A DNA stretch of 64,000 nt, taken from contig JAYOTG010000008.1 of assembly GCA_038150305.1 (NCBI GenBank), positions 14,963-78,962 on the forward strand, in the 5' to 3' direction. Both the position numbers and the translations under genes were made by a program. The DNA comes from MGIIa-L3 sp038150305 (GTDB lineage: Archaea; Thermoplasmatota; Poseidoniia; Poseidoniales; Poseidoniaceae). The notes under the pieces are model-generated. The model did not search any database. It was not told the DNA's origin and worked only from the letters and a program-made list of their open reading frames with translations. Position 1 is the stretch's first letter; the number at the start of each line of letters is the position of its first letter. Of this stretch, positions 53,439-61,932 are shown piece by piece.

Positions 53439-55447
53439 GAGAGCACCTGCTGAATGGCGGCTTTGAGGCGTTCGCTGACCTCACGGCCGTCGGCACCTTT
53501 GGCCGCTCCCATCACCACGCCCATCAGCGGCCCAATGGCGCCGAAACCGCGCTCCTTCACGAAGTCCAGCCGGTCTGCAATGATGCCAGCAATGACGCCG
53601 TCGAGGTCTGCGACCTCGGTGGGCACGTGGCCCTCGGCTTCAGCCCACGCCACCAAAGTGGTACGATCCGCGCCCTCCGGGAAGGAGGCTGTGGCGGCCT
53701 TGACGCCATCGCGCGAGAGTGCGCCTTCCTCACGAAGATCGATGAGGTCGACCAAGAATTCCGTTGGCGCGCTCTCGTGTTCAAGCATCAGGGTGGCGAA
53801 GGCTTTGGCCGGCCGCTCACCAAGATGTTCGAGGAAGCGGTCGTCCAATTCACGTGCCAGGATTTGTTCGCGCTGGTCGTCGGACAACCCTGCAGGCGAC
53901 AAGCGCTCGCGGCGTTCGTCGTTGCTCGGTGGAAGATGGCCGCTCAGCCGAGCCCATCGCTCCGCTTCGAGCGGGAGCGGCGGCACGTCGGTCTCTGGGT
54001 ACATGCGCGCGCTGCCGGGCAGCGGGCGCATCGGACCGGTCGTGCCGTCGAGCGGCGCGCCCTTGCTCACGGTGACGTTACGCACTTCACGCGGCAAGCG
54101 GTGGTGCGCGAGCAAGGCGCGGTCTCGGACCGCTTCGAGCGCGAGGGCGGCTTGCCAATCTGGAGCCAGGCAGAGCACGAATGCATCGTCCTGTGCAAGC
54201 GAGAGCATCGAGCGTACCCCCTCAACCTCGGCTTCCGTGATGCCGTAGGCCGGAAGTTCGTCGCTGTGAAAAACGCCACGCACGCCGGCGAGTTTCGCGG
54301 CTCCTGCGAGCTCTCGGCCGAGCCGAGGCAGCTGAGCGCCTTCCTCATCAAGCGTCTTGGTGCCAAGCAGCCCAGCCATGCCCGGAAGCGACAGGGCAAG
54401 CATCACGTGACCTTGTGCAAGGCCGCGCTCGACCATGCCCGAAGTGCTCGAAGCAAAAACGGAAGACACGTCGTTGAGCACGTCAGGGAACCGGGCAGCC
54501 ACGGCTTCAGCCACACGCGCCTCACGCTCAGGATCGTCCAAGCGGCGGTCCGGGGGAAGAACGTCCTGCCCGGCGGCCTCGCGGAGGGTGTTGGCCAAGC
54601 GGTAGAAGTGGAGTTGTCGAGCCATTTCCAAGCGAACGATGCGCGGAATCCAGCCAAGGTCTTGGCAGCCCTTGATTTCCACACGATCCCCACACGCGAT
54701 GCTGACGTTCAGGTCCTGCCGGATGGAACCAAGTCCGCGACGGACGCGCCGCGTGCGGCGCAGAACCGCGCCCAGAGCACGCGCGGTCGATTGGGCGTGA
54801 TCGGGCGTTTGCACGTCAGGGGCCGTGGCGATTTCGATCAGCGGCAGCCCCAGGCGGTCGAGGTTGTACGACACACGCTCGCCAGATGCGGTGTCGACGG
54901 TGCTCAATTTCCGCGCGCTGTCCTCTTCGAGGCAAATGACGTCAACGCCAACCGGACCCTCAGGCGTTTGCAAGGTCCCGTCCTGGGCGACCAGGGTGGT
55001 CCGCTGGAAGCCGCTGGTGTTCGAGCCGTCCACCACAGTCTTGCGCATCGTCTGCATGAGGTCAACCGGGCGTGCCTCCAACAAAGCCGCAACCGTGAGG
55101 GTCACATCAACGGCGTCGGCGTCCAGCGGAAGCGGGGGGCGCTCGTCGAGTTCAATCAGGCCCGCATTGGGCGACTGAACGTATTCGAAACTGCGACGGC
55201 GCTTGGCCTCGAAGCGGGCGGCCACGTCGACCGCGCCGCCTTCACCGCGAGCGGCCCGCAGTCGACGGCGGGTCCTCGGCCACGTGTCCGGCACGGTCTC
55301 TTCGGTGACGTCGTACAGGACACCGGGTTGGCGGGAGTGGAGCTTTCCGGTGGCGAGTTGCTGATGCACCTCGATGCCGCACATGAAGCCCAGCGCGTCA
55401 GGATCCAGCGCGTTGGCGTCGCTCACCTCGCCTTGGGGCTCCGCCAT
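53435..55447 (-). CDS. gatE: Glu-tRNA(Gln) amidotransferase subunit E
   Basis: 670 residues. GatE recognises Glu-tRNA(Gln), and with GatD (an asparaginase-like ammonia donor) makes Gln-tRNA(Gln) in archaea. Features are the GatB/E cradle start LGFMCGIEVHQQLATGKLHS, SPNAGLIELDERPPLPLDAD, MQTMRKTVVDGSNTSGFQRT, ALGAVLRRTRRVRRGLGSIR followed by QDLNVSIACG, and an archaeal AspRS-GAD-like insert and helical tail (ILARELDDRFLEHLG). Length is close to the usual 620-640. GatD, normally often adjacent, is not in the window. ATG 55447 is supported by a TATA box 25 nt upstream. GatE shares an overlap with the DUF4430 gene. Confidence 0.95.
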   Translation of the reverse strand: MAEPQGEVSDANALDPDALGFMCGIEVHQQLATGKLHSRQPGVLYDVTEETVPDTWPRTRRRLRAARGEGGAVDVAARFEAKRRRSFEYVQSPNAGLIELDERPPLPLDADAVDVTLTVAALLEARPVDLMQTMRKTVVDGSNTSGFQRTTLVAQDGTLQTPEGPVGVDVICLEEDSARKLSTVDTASGERVSYNLDRLGLPLIEIATAPDVQTPDHAQSTARALGAVLRRTRRVRRGLGSIRQDLNVSIACGDRVEIKGCQDLGWIPRIVRLEMARQLHFYRLANTLREAAGQDVLPPDRRLDDPEREARVAEAVAARFPDVLNDVSSVFASSTSGMVERGLAQGHVMLALSLPGMAGLLGTKTLDEEGAQLPRLGRELAGAAKLAGVRGVFHSDELPAYGITEAEVEGVRSMLSLAQDDAFVLCLAPDWQAALALEAVRDRALLAHHRLPREVRNVTVSKGAPLDGTTGPMRPLPGSARMYPETDVPPLPLEAERWARLSGHLPPSNDERRERLSPAGLSDDQREQILARELDDRFLEHLGERPAKAFATLMLEHESAPTEFLVDLIDLREEGALSRDGVKAATASFPEGADRTTLVAWAEAEGHVPTEVADLDGVIAGIIADRLDFVKERGFGAIGPLMGVVMGAAKGADGREVSERLKAAIQQVLS

Positions 55448-55468
55448 GCACAGGCCACGCACAGGTCG

Positions 55469-55475
55469 GATATGA
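55469..55475 (-). promoter_or_regulatory. TATA box of gatE
   Basis: On the minus strand TCATATC lies in the 43-bp gap between MCM and gatE, centred about 25 nt before the gatE ATG. This predicts a leaderless gatE transcript separate from the MCM transcript. Confidence 0.55.
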
Positions 55476-55490
55476 GCGCCACCGTTGACC

Positions 55491-57614
55491 TCAGGCCACC
55501 ATCAGGGTGTCGTAGCCGCGAGGACGGAGCAGTTTGCCTTCCGTGACCATGCGCTCGATGAGGTCCTCCGCATCGGAGCGCGAGAGGCCGTTGCGATCGA
55601 GATCGTTCAGGACCTCGTTGAGGTCGGCAATGCCTTGGTCGCTGCTGGCAGCAAGGTCCCGCACCGTGTCGAGGATGGTGCGCTCCTTGCTGCGCGCGGT
55701 CGTCTTCTTGCCCGTTTGGAGCGTGGTCTCGTCGAAGTCGTCGCCCATCAATTCCATCCGCCAGAGTTTGGTCAAACGAAGCGCGCGCTCCGCATCCTCC
55801 ACCTCAACGGTGTCCGACAGGCGGATGCGGGCGCTGGCTTCGGCGAGCCTCGAGATGCCCTCGATGGCACGGGCCGTGATGGCGATGCTGTCGGAGCCAG
55901 AACCGCCTTGCTGCCGCGTTTCCACGTAATACGCCACGAGCATTTCACTGGCCTCCTTGGTGGGCTCGGGCTGGATGTTCCGCTTTGCGTACGCCACGTA
56001 CTTCTTCACCAGGTTCGTCTCGAGGATTTCCTCGCCGTCTTGGTTGCTCGTGGCCTGACTGACGCCACGGCTCGGATCGAGGGCCGTGCCCTCCGCGATG
56101 AGCGTCTCACTCGTGCCTGAAGCGCGCGTGGAGAGGATGTGGGCGGCGATGGCGGTGTCGAGTTCGGTCTTCGGCACGTCGGTCATCACCCAGATGACGT
56201 CGAACCGCGAAATCAGCGGAGGAGCGAGGTTGATCTGTGCGGTGAAGGGCACGTCCGAAATCGGTTGGAAGCGCCCCGCCTTGGGGTTCGCGGCCGCCAA
56301 CACCGCACATCGAGTTTGCAGGCTGGCGTTGATGCCGGCTTTGGCGATGGAAATGCGCTGCTGTTCCATCGCTTCGTGCATGCTCGACCGGTCGCTGTCG
56401 TTCATCTTGTCGAACTCGTCGATGGCCGCAAGCCCAAGATCAGCCAGCACCAGAGCACCGGCTTCGAGGGTCCACCGTCCATCGGCGTTGGCGTCCTGCA
56501 CGGCCGCAGCCGTCAGGCCAGCCGCAGAAGCGGACATGCCGGACGTGAAGCGCCCGCGGGGGGAAAGTTGGGCCATGTAGGAGAGGAGTTGCGACTTGGC
56601 CACACCTGGGTCACCCATCAGCAGAATGTGGATGTCGCCACGGCTTCGCGTCCCGTCGTCGTTCTTCCGAGAGACGCCGCCGAACAGTTGGAGCATCAGC
56701 GATTGCTTCACGTGAGCCATGCCGTAAATCGAGGGCGCAATCGACCGCGTGAGCACCTGGTAGATGTCCTTGCGTCGGGCGAGGTCTTTGATCTCCCGAA
56801 CCTCTTCTTCGGTGATGACGATCTCCTCGAGCGGGACGTTCTGACGCTCCAGCGAGTGGATGCGGAGGAAGATGTCGAACACGGGCGTGTCCTTGCCGCC
56901 CTTCCGCTGCGAACGGATGAAGAGCACGCCGTTGGCCTTGACGCGGTCGCCGGGATTGAGTTGTCCACACAGGTCCTGCTCGGCGATGCACAGGATGCGC
57001 TCGGGCTGGATGCCGCCACGCATCTGTTCGGGCAGCTCCTGCAGTTCGATGAACTGGGTGTTGATCAGGCTGGAATCCCGCTCGACCAGCGAAAAACGCG
57101 TCTCGCGTGCTTTCCTGTCGCAACCGCCGTCGATGGGATCGCACAACATCGGCTGGATGAGTTCCTGCTCGTTCGGTTGATTCACGGTGCTGAGGTGGCC
57201 GCAGGCCGAACATCGGAAGGTCGCGATGTAGATGCGAGGGCGGACGCCGGAGATCTTCGTGGTCACCGCGTCGATGGAGAGCATCTGACCGAGGTCCTCT
57301 GCACGAAGATGGGAAATCGCGCGCGTCTGGTCCGAGGGCAGGTGAACGATGCGAATGAAGGGGTCCATCGCGCCGTGGCCCTCGTCCACCAGCACTTGCT
57401 TCACCGCTTGCTTCGAGGCTTCGAGGTGGAGGTCGGGTTGGACGAGCAGGCTCTGTGCGAAATCGAGGTCCCAGCGCTCAAGGTCGCGGTACGACACCTC
57501 GACGCTCTGCGTGTCGGGCCACTCGACGGCGAGGTTGTGCAGGGCCTCGTTGAACAAGTCACGCAGCAGCGATTCCCAGCGGGTTTGGAGGTCGGCTTCG
57601 TGCATCGGAATCAT
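55491..57614 (-). CDS. mcm: Replicative DNA helicase MCM
   Basis: 707 residues, the archaeal single-subunit MCM. The N-terminal domain carries a zinc motif (FRCSACGHLSTV plus CDPIDGGC). The AAA+ core has Walker A GDPGVAKSQLL, Walker B LADLGLAAIDEFDKM, sensor 1 LAAANPKAGRF and the arginine finger LISRFDVIW. A C-terminal winged helix ends the protein (LNDLDRNGLSRSDAEDLIER). It forms a hexamer that unwinds DNA at forks. The frame extends to 58625, antisense to purM, but homology begins at ATG 57614, which is preceded by a perfect GGAGGT. No Orc1/Cdc6, GINS or origin-like repeat is visible nearby. Confidence 0.96.
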   Translation of the reverse strand: MIPMHEADLQTRWESLLRDLFNEALHNLAVEWPDTQSVEVSYRDLERWDLDFAQSLLVQPDLHLEASKQAVKQVLVDEGHGAMDPFIRIVHLPSDQTRAISHLRAEDLGQMLSIDAVTTKISGVRPRIYIATFRCSACGHLSTVNQPNEQELIQPMLCDPIDGGCDRKARETRFSLVERDSSLINTQFIELQELPEQMRGGIQPERILCIAEQDLCGQLNPGDRVKANGVLFIRSQRKGGKDTPVFDIFLRIHSLERQNVPLEEIVITEEEVREIKDLARRKDIYQVLTRSIAPSIYGMAHVKQSLMLQLFGGVSRKNDDGTRSRGDIHILLMGDPGVAKSQLLSYMAQLSPRGRFTSGMSASAAGLTAAAVQDANADGRWTLEAGALVLADLGLAAIDEFDKMNDSDRSSMHEAMEQQRISIAKAGINASLQTRCAVLAAANPKAGRFQPISDVPFTAQINLAPPLISRFDVIWVMTDVPKTELDTAIAAHILSTRASGTSETLIAEGTALDPSRGVSQATSNQDGEEILETNLVKKYVAYAKRNIQPEPTKEASEMLVAYYVETRQQGGSGSDSIAITARAIEGISRLAEASARIRLSDTVEVEDAERALRLTKLWRMELMGDDFDETTLQTGKKTTARSKERTILDTVRDLAASSDQGIADLNEVLNDLDRNGLSRSDAEDLIERMVTEGKLLRPRGYDTLMVA

Positions 57615-57620
57615 GGCCAC

Positions 57621-57626
57621 ACCTCC
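57621..57626 (-). promoter_or_regulatory. Shine-Dalgarno sequence of mcm
   Basis: GGAGGT on the minus strand, 6 nt before ATG 57614. It decides the mcm start over the long upstream-open frame. Confidence 0.75.
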
Positions 57627-57848
57627 GGACTTAGGGAATCTCCGTCTTCGGGACATAAGCACTTCCCCGCCAGTGAACCACCCCTTGGCTTCCACTGGAG
57701 AAGGGGGCGACGCGCACGGCCTCGTTCTCGCCTCGAAGCGTGGTTCCTCTCCCCAGACGCCGAAGGGCATGAGCGTGGACGCATGGCCCTTCTTTCGCAC
57801 GACCTGCCTTGAGGGAGCATTCATGGGACGCGTGCAAAACCTCCGTCC

Positions 57849-58973
57849 ATGAGCGACGCGATGGACTACGCCAGTGCTGGGGTCGACATCGACCTCGAGG
57901 GCAGCGCAGTGGCGTCCCTCATCGGTGCCCTTGGTCGCAGCGTGCGCACGCCCGGAACGCCGGGCGCGCCGGTGGATTTGCCCGGCGGCTTCGGCGGCCT
58001 GCTGGAGTTTGGCGACCATCTCCTGGCGATGGCCACCGACGGCGTGGGCAGCAAGTTGCAGATCGCCTCGAGCCTCAACGCCTGGGGCGGCGTAGGCATC
58101 GACTGCATGGCGATGAACGTCAACGACCTGTTGTGCGTCGGTGCCGAACCCATGGCCTTCGTGGACTACATCGCGGTGCCCAAACCTGATCCCGAGGTGC
58201 ACGCGGCCATCGGCGCCAGCCTCGCCGAAGCGTGCCGTCGCGCCCGCGTCACCCTTGCCGGAGGGGAAACGGCGAGCTTGCCCGGCATCGTCACGGAGGT
58301 TGACCTTTCTGGCACCGCCCTTGGCTACATGGGCCGTGACCAAGCCATCACCGGTGAACATGTGCAGGCCGGCGACGTGCTGATCGGTCTGCCTGCCTCC
58401 GGCATCCACTCCAACGGCTACAGCCTCGTGCGCCGCATCATGGAACACGTCGGTGCTGATCTGTGCGCTGCGGCGCCCTTCGATGCGGTGGTCGATGAAC
58501 GGCGCATCGAGCGCTTCGCGACCCAAGACGGTGAAGCGCCCACCCTGGGCGAGGTGCTGCTGAACCCGACGCAAATCTACGTTGATCCGGTCATCGACCT
58601 GCTCAAGCACCTCGATGACGGCCACCTTGGCGGCCGTTCAAGCGTCCGTGGCCTGTGCCACGTGACCGGCGGTGGCCTGTCCAACCTCTTGCGGCTCCAC
58701 CCCACCCTCAGTTGGCGGATCGACGCCCCCCTACCCGTTCTGCCCGAATTTGCTTGGCTCCAGGAAGCTGGTGGGGTCGAAACCCGCGAGATGTACCGGA
58801 CCTTCAACATGGGCATGGGCATGGTGCTCGCCGTGGATGCGGCTCACGCGCGAGGCGTCGCTGCATGGTTGGCGGAGCGCATGCCCGGCAGCGCCGTGGT
58901 CGGGAGTGTCGTCGAAGAAGACGCGCCAAGCGTGGTCCACGTGCCGACCGGGTCGACCTTCAGCCATTACTGA
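57849..58973 (+). CDS. purM: Phosphoribosylformylglycinamidine cyclo-ligase (AIR synthase)
   Basis: 374 residues. PurM converts FGAM and ATP to aminoimidazole ribonucleotide, the fifth step of purine synthesis. Motifs are the opening DYASAGVDIDLEGSAVASLI, ATDGVGSKLQIA, CMAMNVNDLLCVGAEPMAFV, LAGGETASLPG, GLPASGIHSNGYSLVRRIM and the end GHVTGGGL-type block CHVTGGGLSNLL. Length is slightly above the usual 340-350. It is divergent from mcm with about 230 bp between start codons. That gap holds both promoters and no further gene that I could support. Confidence 0.95.
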   Translation: MSDAMDYASAGVDIDLEGSAVASLIGALGRSVRTPGTPGAPVDLPGGFGGLLEFGDHLLAMATDGVGSKLQIASSLNAWGGVGIDCMAMNVNDLLCVGAEPMAFVDYIAVPKPDPEVHAAIGASLAEACRRARVTLAGGETASLPGIVTEVDLSGTALGYMGRDQAITGEHVQAGDVLIGLPASGIHSNGYSLVRRIMEHVGADLCAAAPFDAVVDERRIERFATQDGEAPTLGEVLLNPTQIYVDPVIDLLKHLDDGHLGGRSSVRGLCHVTGGGLSNLLRLHPTLSWRIDAPLPVLPEFAWLQEAGGVETREMYRTFNMGMGMVLAVDAAHARGVAAWLAERMPGSAVVGSVVEEDAPSVVHVPTGSTFSHY

Positions 58974-58976
58974 GCA

Positions 58977-59208
58977 TCACTCGGCTTCCGATGCGCCAGT
59001 GAGCATCATCGATTCAGAGGCCGAGGTGCCGGCACCGCGAATCTTGCTCAGCGGGAAGAGCAGGCAGAACTACAGCCCTGCACCGATGAGGAAGAGGTTG
59101 GGGAAGTTGCCGCCAAGGGCCTCGAGAATCGACGGGGAAAGGAGGGTGCCTGACAACGCGCCCACGTTGATGAGCGTCATGTAGAGCGAGAATTGTGTGC
59201 CACCACGA
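58977..59208 (-). pseudogene. Decayed 3' end of an MFS/PAT-type transporter gene
   Basis: Reading the minus strand from about 59208, one frame gives GGTQFSLYMTLINVGALSGT, then LLSPSILEALGGNFPNLFLI and GAGL. An in-frame TAG follows, and beyond it FCLLFPLSKIRGAGTSASES and MMLTGASEAE up to a TGA at 58979-58977. The pattern (TQFSLYMTL..N.G...G, then a final helix and short tail) is that of the last helices of MFS transporters such as the AmpG/acetyl-CoA transporter group. Directly upstream the frame is closed by TGA, so the rest of the gene is gone. The remaining gap (59209-59403) holds no supportable gene. Confidence 0.62.
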
Positions 59209-59403
59209 AGCCAGCGGCGTCACCGAGGAAACTGGATTGGGCACGAACCATTGGGTCTTCTGGCTGCTGGATCGCATGGAGGATATACCCCGCGCGACCG
59301 AACACAAACCGCACCTCAACCAAACCAATTGGAAGCCTTAGCCAAGATTCTGGGCCCATCCATCCCACCGGGAGGTTGAAACGCCTCATCTCAAGGCCCC
59401 CGT

Positions 59404-59715
59404 ATGGGACTCTTCGACGTCTTCAGAAGCAAGGGGCCATCGGCCGCAGCGCTCCTCCAACAAAACGCCCTGGTGGTCGACGTGCGCACGCCTGCAGAAT
59501 ACCGCACGGGCCACGTCAAAGGTTCGCGAAACGTCCCCCTTGACCGGCTTCAGGCCTTCGTGCGGAAGGAAGACCCTGAGGCGCGTCCGATCGTGACGTG
59601 CTGCGCGAGCGGTATGCGAAGCGGTCGTGCAGCGAAGGTGCTCAAGAAAGCGGGCTTCACCGCCGCCAACGGCGGAGCATGGTCTCAGGTTGAGCGGCTT
59701 CAAGAGCGACCGTGA
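59404..59715 (+). CDS. Single-domain rhodanese-like protein
   Basis: 103 residues. The rhodanese fold is complete: ALVVDVRTPAEYRTGHVKGS, then the active loop CCASGMRSGRA, where C67-x-x-G-x-R72 is the catalytic hexapeptide. The ending NGGAWSQVERL is also typical. Such proteins carry sulfane sulfur as a Cys-persulfide for tRNA thiolation, detoxification or cofactor synthesis. The stop overlaps the start of trm1 (TGATG), so the two are co-translated and a tRNA-modification sulfur-relay role is possible, though unproven. Confidence 0.9.
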   Translation: MGLFDVFRSKGPSAAALLQQNALVVDVRTPAEYRTGHVKGSRNVPLDRLQAFVRKEDPEARPIVTCCASGMRSGRAAKVLKKAGFTAANGGAWSQVERLQERP

Positions 59716-61097
59716 TGAACATCGGTTGCGGATGGACCATGAAGGATGGACGTCAGCGTTCCATCATGCAGGTGCCCGAGGGCTGGCCCGGCAACCTCTG
59801 GCTGGAGGGCGCCACGCTGGTCCATCTGCCGACCGAACAACCGAGGCCTGAGGCGCGTCCAAGGGGACCGGCCAAGCGCATTGGTCCGGGTTTCCTCAAC
59901 CCCGCGATGGCCCCGGCAAGGACGCGTTCTGTGATGCTCTTGGCCGATGCGCTTGAGCACGACTGGTTGGTGCCAAAAGGCGCGCTCATCCGCGTCTTGG
60001 ACGCCCTTTGCTCCACCGGCGTTCGCCTTCGCCGCTGGCGGCAAGAACTGCCCGAGGCGCACATCGAGCGCGTGGTGCTGACGGGAAACGACCTGGACGC
60101 GCACGCACTGGATTGGGCCGTGGCTTCCTTCGAGGCGCATCCCAGCGGACGACCGAACGCCCCGCGTCCTGAGCACCGCCAACGGGCGGTCAAGCCTCGC
60201 GAGGTCGAAGGCGTCCAATTCACGCAAGAAGACGCGCGCGTCGCTTTGCTACGCGGCGGTTGGCAGTGGGTGGATCTGGACCCCTTCGGTTCTCCAATGC
60301 CCTTTCTTGACGCAGCCCTCCAGGGCATGGCACGCCGTGGCGTGCTCGAGGTCACCGCCACCGACACGGCGGCCCTGACCGGTTCAAGCGCAGCAAGCGG
60401 ACGCCGACGATATGGATTCCAAGGCATGGTGGACCACTACGCGCACGACGATGCTGTGCGTGTGCTGCTGGCCAACGTAGCATTGGCGGCGGCGCGGCAA
60501 GACCGGGAAATCACGCCGCTCATGGCCCTCTTCGACGGCCATCACGTCCGTGTTTCGGTGATGGTGCGCACCTCGAAGAACGGGGCAAGCGACGTGCACG
60601 AGCACATCGGCTGGCGCATTCGAGAACGGGACGTCCCCTACCGCTTCGTTCGGCATCCGACGCCAGAAGAAACCGAGCGGGGCAGCGGGCCGCTGTGGAC
60701 CGGCCCGCTTTGGCACGCAAGCATCGCGGGTCGGATGACCGAAGAGCGAGCGCTCGACATGATGCGTCCAAAGGACGGCCTGCTTGAGGCATGCCTGGCG
60801 CAAGGCCTCACGTGGAGTGACGACGACGAAGAACACGCCACGCGCGAGACCAAACGCGGGGTTCGACACATCGCCGAAGCCGCGGACCTCATGGCCATGG
60901 ACGGTCATGCCACGACCTTGCTGAACCTCGACGACCTGCCGCGGTGGACCGGTACCGGGCGAACGCCGCGGCTGCAGCACCTCATCGAGGCCCTGCACGC
61001 TGGGGGCCATGCTGCCGCCCGAGCACCCGACCTCAATCCGTTCATCGTCACCGATGCACCCTTCGATGCCTTGGTCCGCATCGCGCAGGCGATCTGA
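59715..61097 (+). CDS. trm1: tRNA (guanine26-N2)-dimethyltransferase
   Basis: 460 residues. Trm1 methylates N2 of G26 in tRNA using SAM. Recognisable parts are FLNPAMAPARTRSVML (family FYNP-M--NRD), VLDALCSTGVRLRRW, VLTGNDLDAHALDWAV, and the catalytic-region signature WVDLDPFGSPMPFLDAAL. LEVTATDTAALTGS and a C-terminal recognition domain with VSVMVRTSKNGASD follow. The ATG at 59715 overlaps the rhodanese stop; a GTG one codon earlier is the alternative. Length is slightly longer than most archaeal Trm1 (about 380-400). Confidence 0.94.
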   Translation: MNIGCGWTMKDGRQRSIMQVPEGWPGNLWLEGATLVHLPTEQPRPEARPRGPAKRIGPGFLNPAMAPARTRSVMLLADALEHDWLVPKGALIRVLDALCSTGVRLRRWRQELPEAHIERVVLTGNDLDAHALDWAVASFEAHPSGRPNAPRPEHRQRAVKPREVEGVQFTQEDARVALLRGGWQWVDLDPFGSPMPFLDAALQGMARRGVLEVTATDTAALTGSSAASGRRRYGFQGMVDHYAHDDAVRVLLANVALAAARQDREITPLMALFDGHHVRVSVMVRTSKNGASDVHEHIGWRIRERDVPYRFVRHPTPEETERGSGPLWTGPLWHASIAGRMTEERALDMMRPKDGLLEACLAQGLTWSDDDEEHATRETKRGVRHIAEAADLMAMDGHATTLLNLDDLPRWTGTGRTPRLQHLIEALHAGGHAAARAPDLNPFIVTDAPFDALVRIAQAI

Positions 61098-61100
61098 GGT

Positions 61101-61880
61101 TCACATCACGGACGGGTCCAGGTCCGGTTCGTCACCGGAGCCGAGCTGGTGGCCCGGGCCGATGGGGTCAGGCAGCACGGATTTTGCACGCTCAATCATC
61201 TCACGCACGCTGTCTTCGATGGTGCGCGCGTTTTCAAGCAGGTCGCTGAGCGGCAGGTCCAGACCGGTCAAATCTGAAATGGCTTCCACCGCGATGGCGG
61301 CAGCGCGTGCATCGGGGTACATCGGATGGGCTTCGGCAAGCAGGGCGATGATGTCCATGTCCAAACGGTCGCCTTCGCCAAGCAGGAAGCCGGTGATGCC
61401 CGACACCACGCCTTGGCGGATGGGTTCGATGCCCGCTGAGCGCAGGGCGTTGCGCATCGCATCGGAGCTTCCAACGCCATACAGGTCGCCTCCTTCGAAG
61501 TCCTTGTCCGGTCTGAGCAGCCCGTCGACGATGATCAGCTGATCGAACCCGCCTTTGGAAAACCACTCGAGCACCGTGGTGGCGAGGGCGATGTCCTTGT
61601 CGTCATCAAACTGGATTTCAGCCGTGAACACACCAATGCCTTCGCCTTGGTACACGCGGACTGGATGCTTCGGGACCTCGTTCTGAATCAGGGCCACGGC
61701 AGGGAATTCGGCGTTCAACACCGTTCCCTGTTGCTCCAAGCCGAGGGCGCTGATGACGTGGGAGGCGGCGATGACGCCCACCATGCCCGAGCTTGAGAAC
61801 CCGCAAATGGCCACGCCGCCGGTCCGCGGGTCGGCGCCTTTGTTCAGCACCAAAGCATAGGGCTTGAAGGGCGTCTCCAC
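61101..61880 (-). CDS. PAC2-family (proteasome-assembly-chaperone-like) protein
   Basis: 259 residues. The PAC2 domain covers ~15-220: GGVAICGFSSSGMVGVIAAS, FPAVALIQNEVPKHPVRVYQ, LIIVDGLLRPDKDF and VVSGITGFLLGEGDRLDMD. Related archaeal proteins resemble eukaryotic proteasome assembly chaperones and can promote proteasome core maturation. The C-terminal ~40 residues are helical and acidic. Start is GTG 61880 with GAGGTGA just upstream. It is convergent with trm1, with 3 bp between stops. Confidence 0.88.
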   Translation of the reverse strand: METPFKPYALVLNKGADPRTGGVAICGFSSSGMVGVIAASHVISALGLEQQGTVLNAEFPAVALIQNEVPKHPVRVYQGEGIGVFTAEIQFDDDKDIALATTVLEWFSKGGFDQLIIVDGLLRPDKDFEGGDLYGVGSSDAMRNALRSAGIEPIRQGVVSGITGFLLGEGDRLDMDIIALLAEAHPMYPDARAAAIAVEAISDLTGLDLPLSDLLENARTIEDSVREMIERAKSVLPDPIGPGHQLGSGDEPDLDPSVM

Positions 61881-61932
61881 GGCTTCACCTCGCGTTGACG
61901 GCCAGCGCCTCAGTCAAGAATCCTCGCTCCAT

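Noticed and set aside
57615..58625. 5' extension of the mcm frame
   Set aside because: Antisense to purM, and a strong Shine-Dalgarno sequence precedes ATG 57614.
59209..59403. Short open frames and a GGATATACC element upstream of the rhodanese gene
   Set aside because: The TATA-like element is not at the correct distance from any supportable start on either strand, and the small frames show no protein features.
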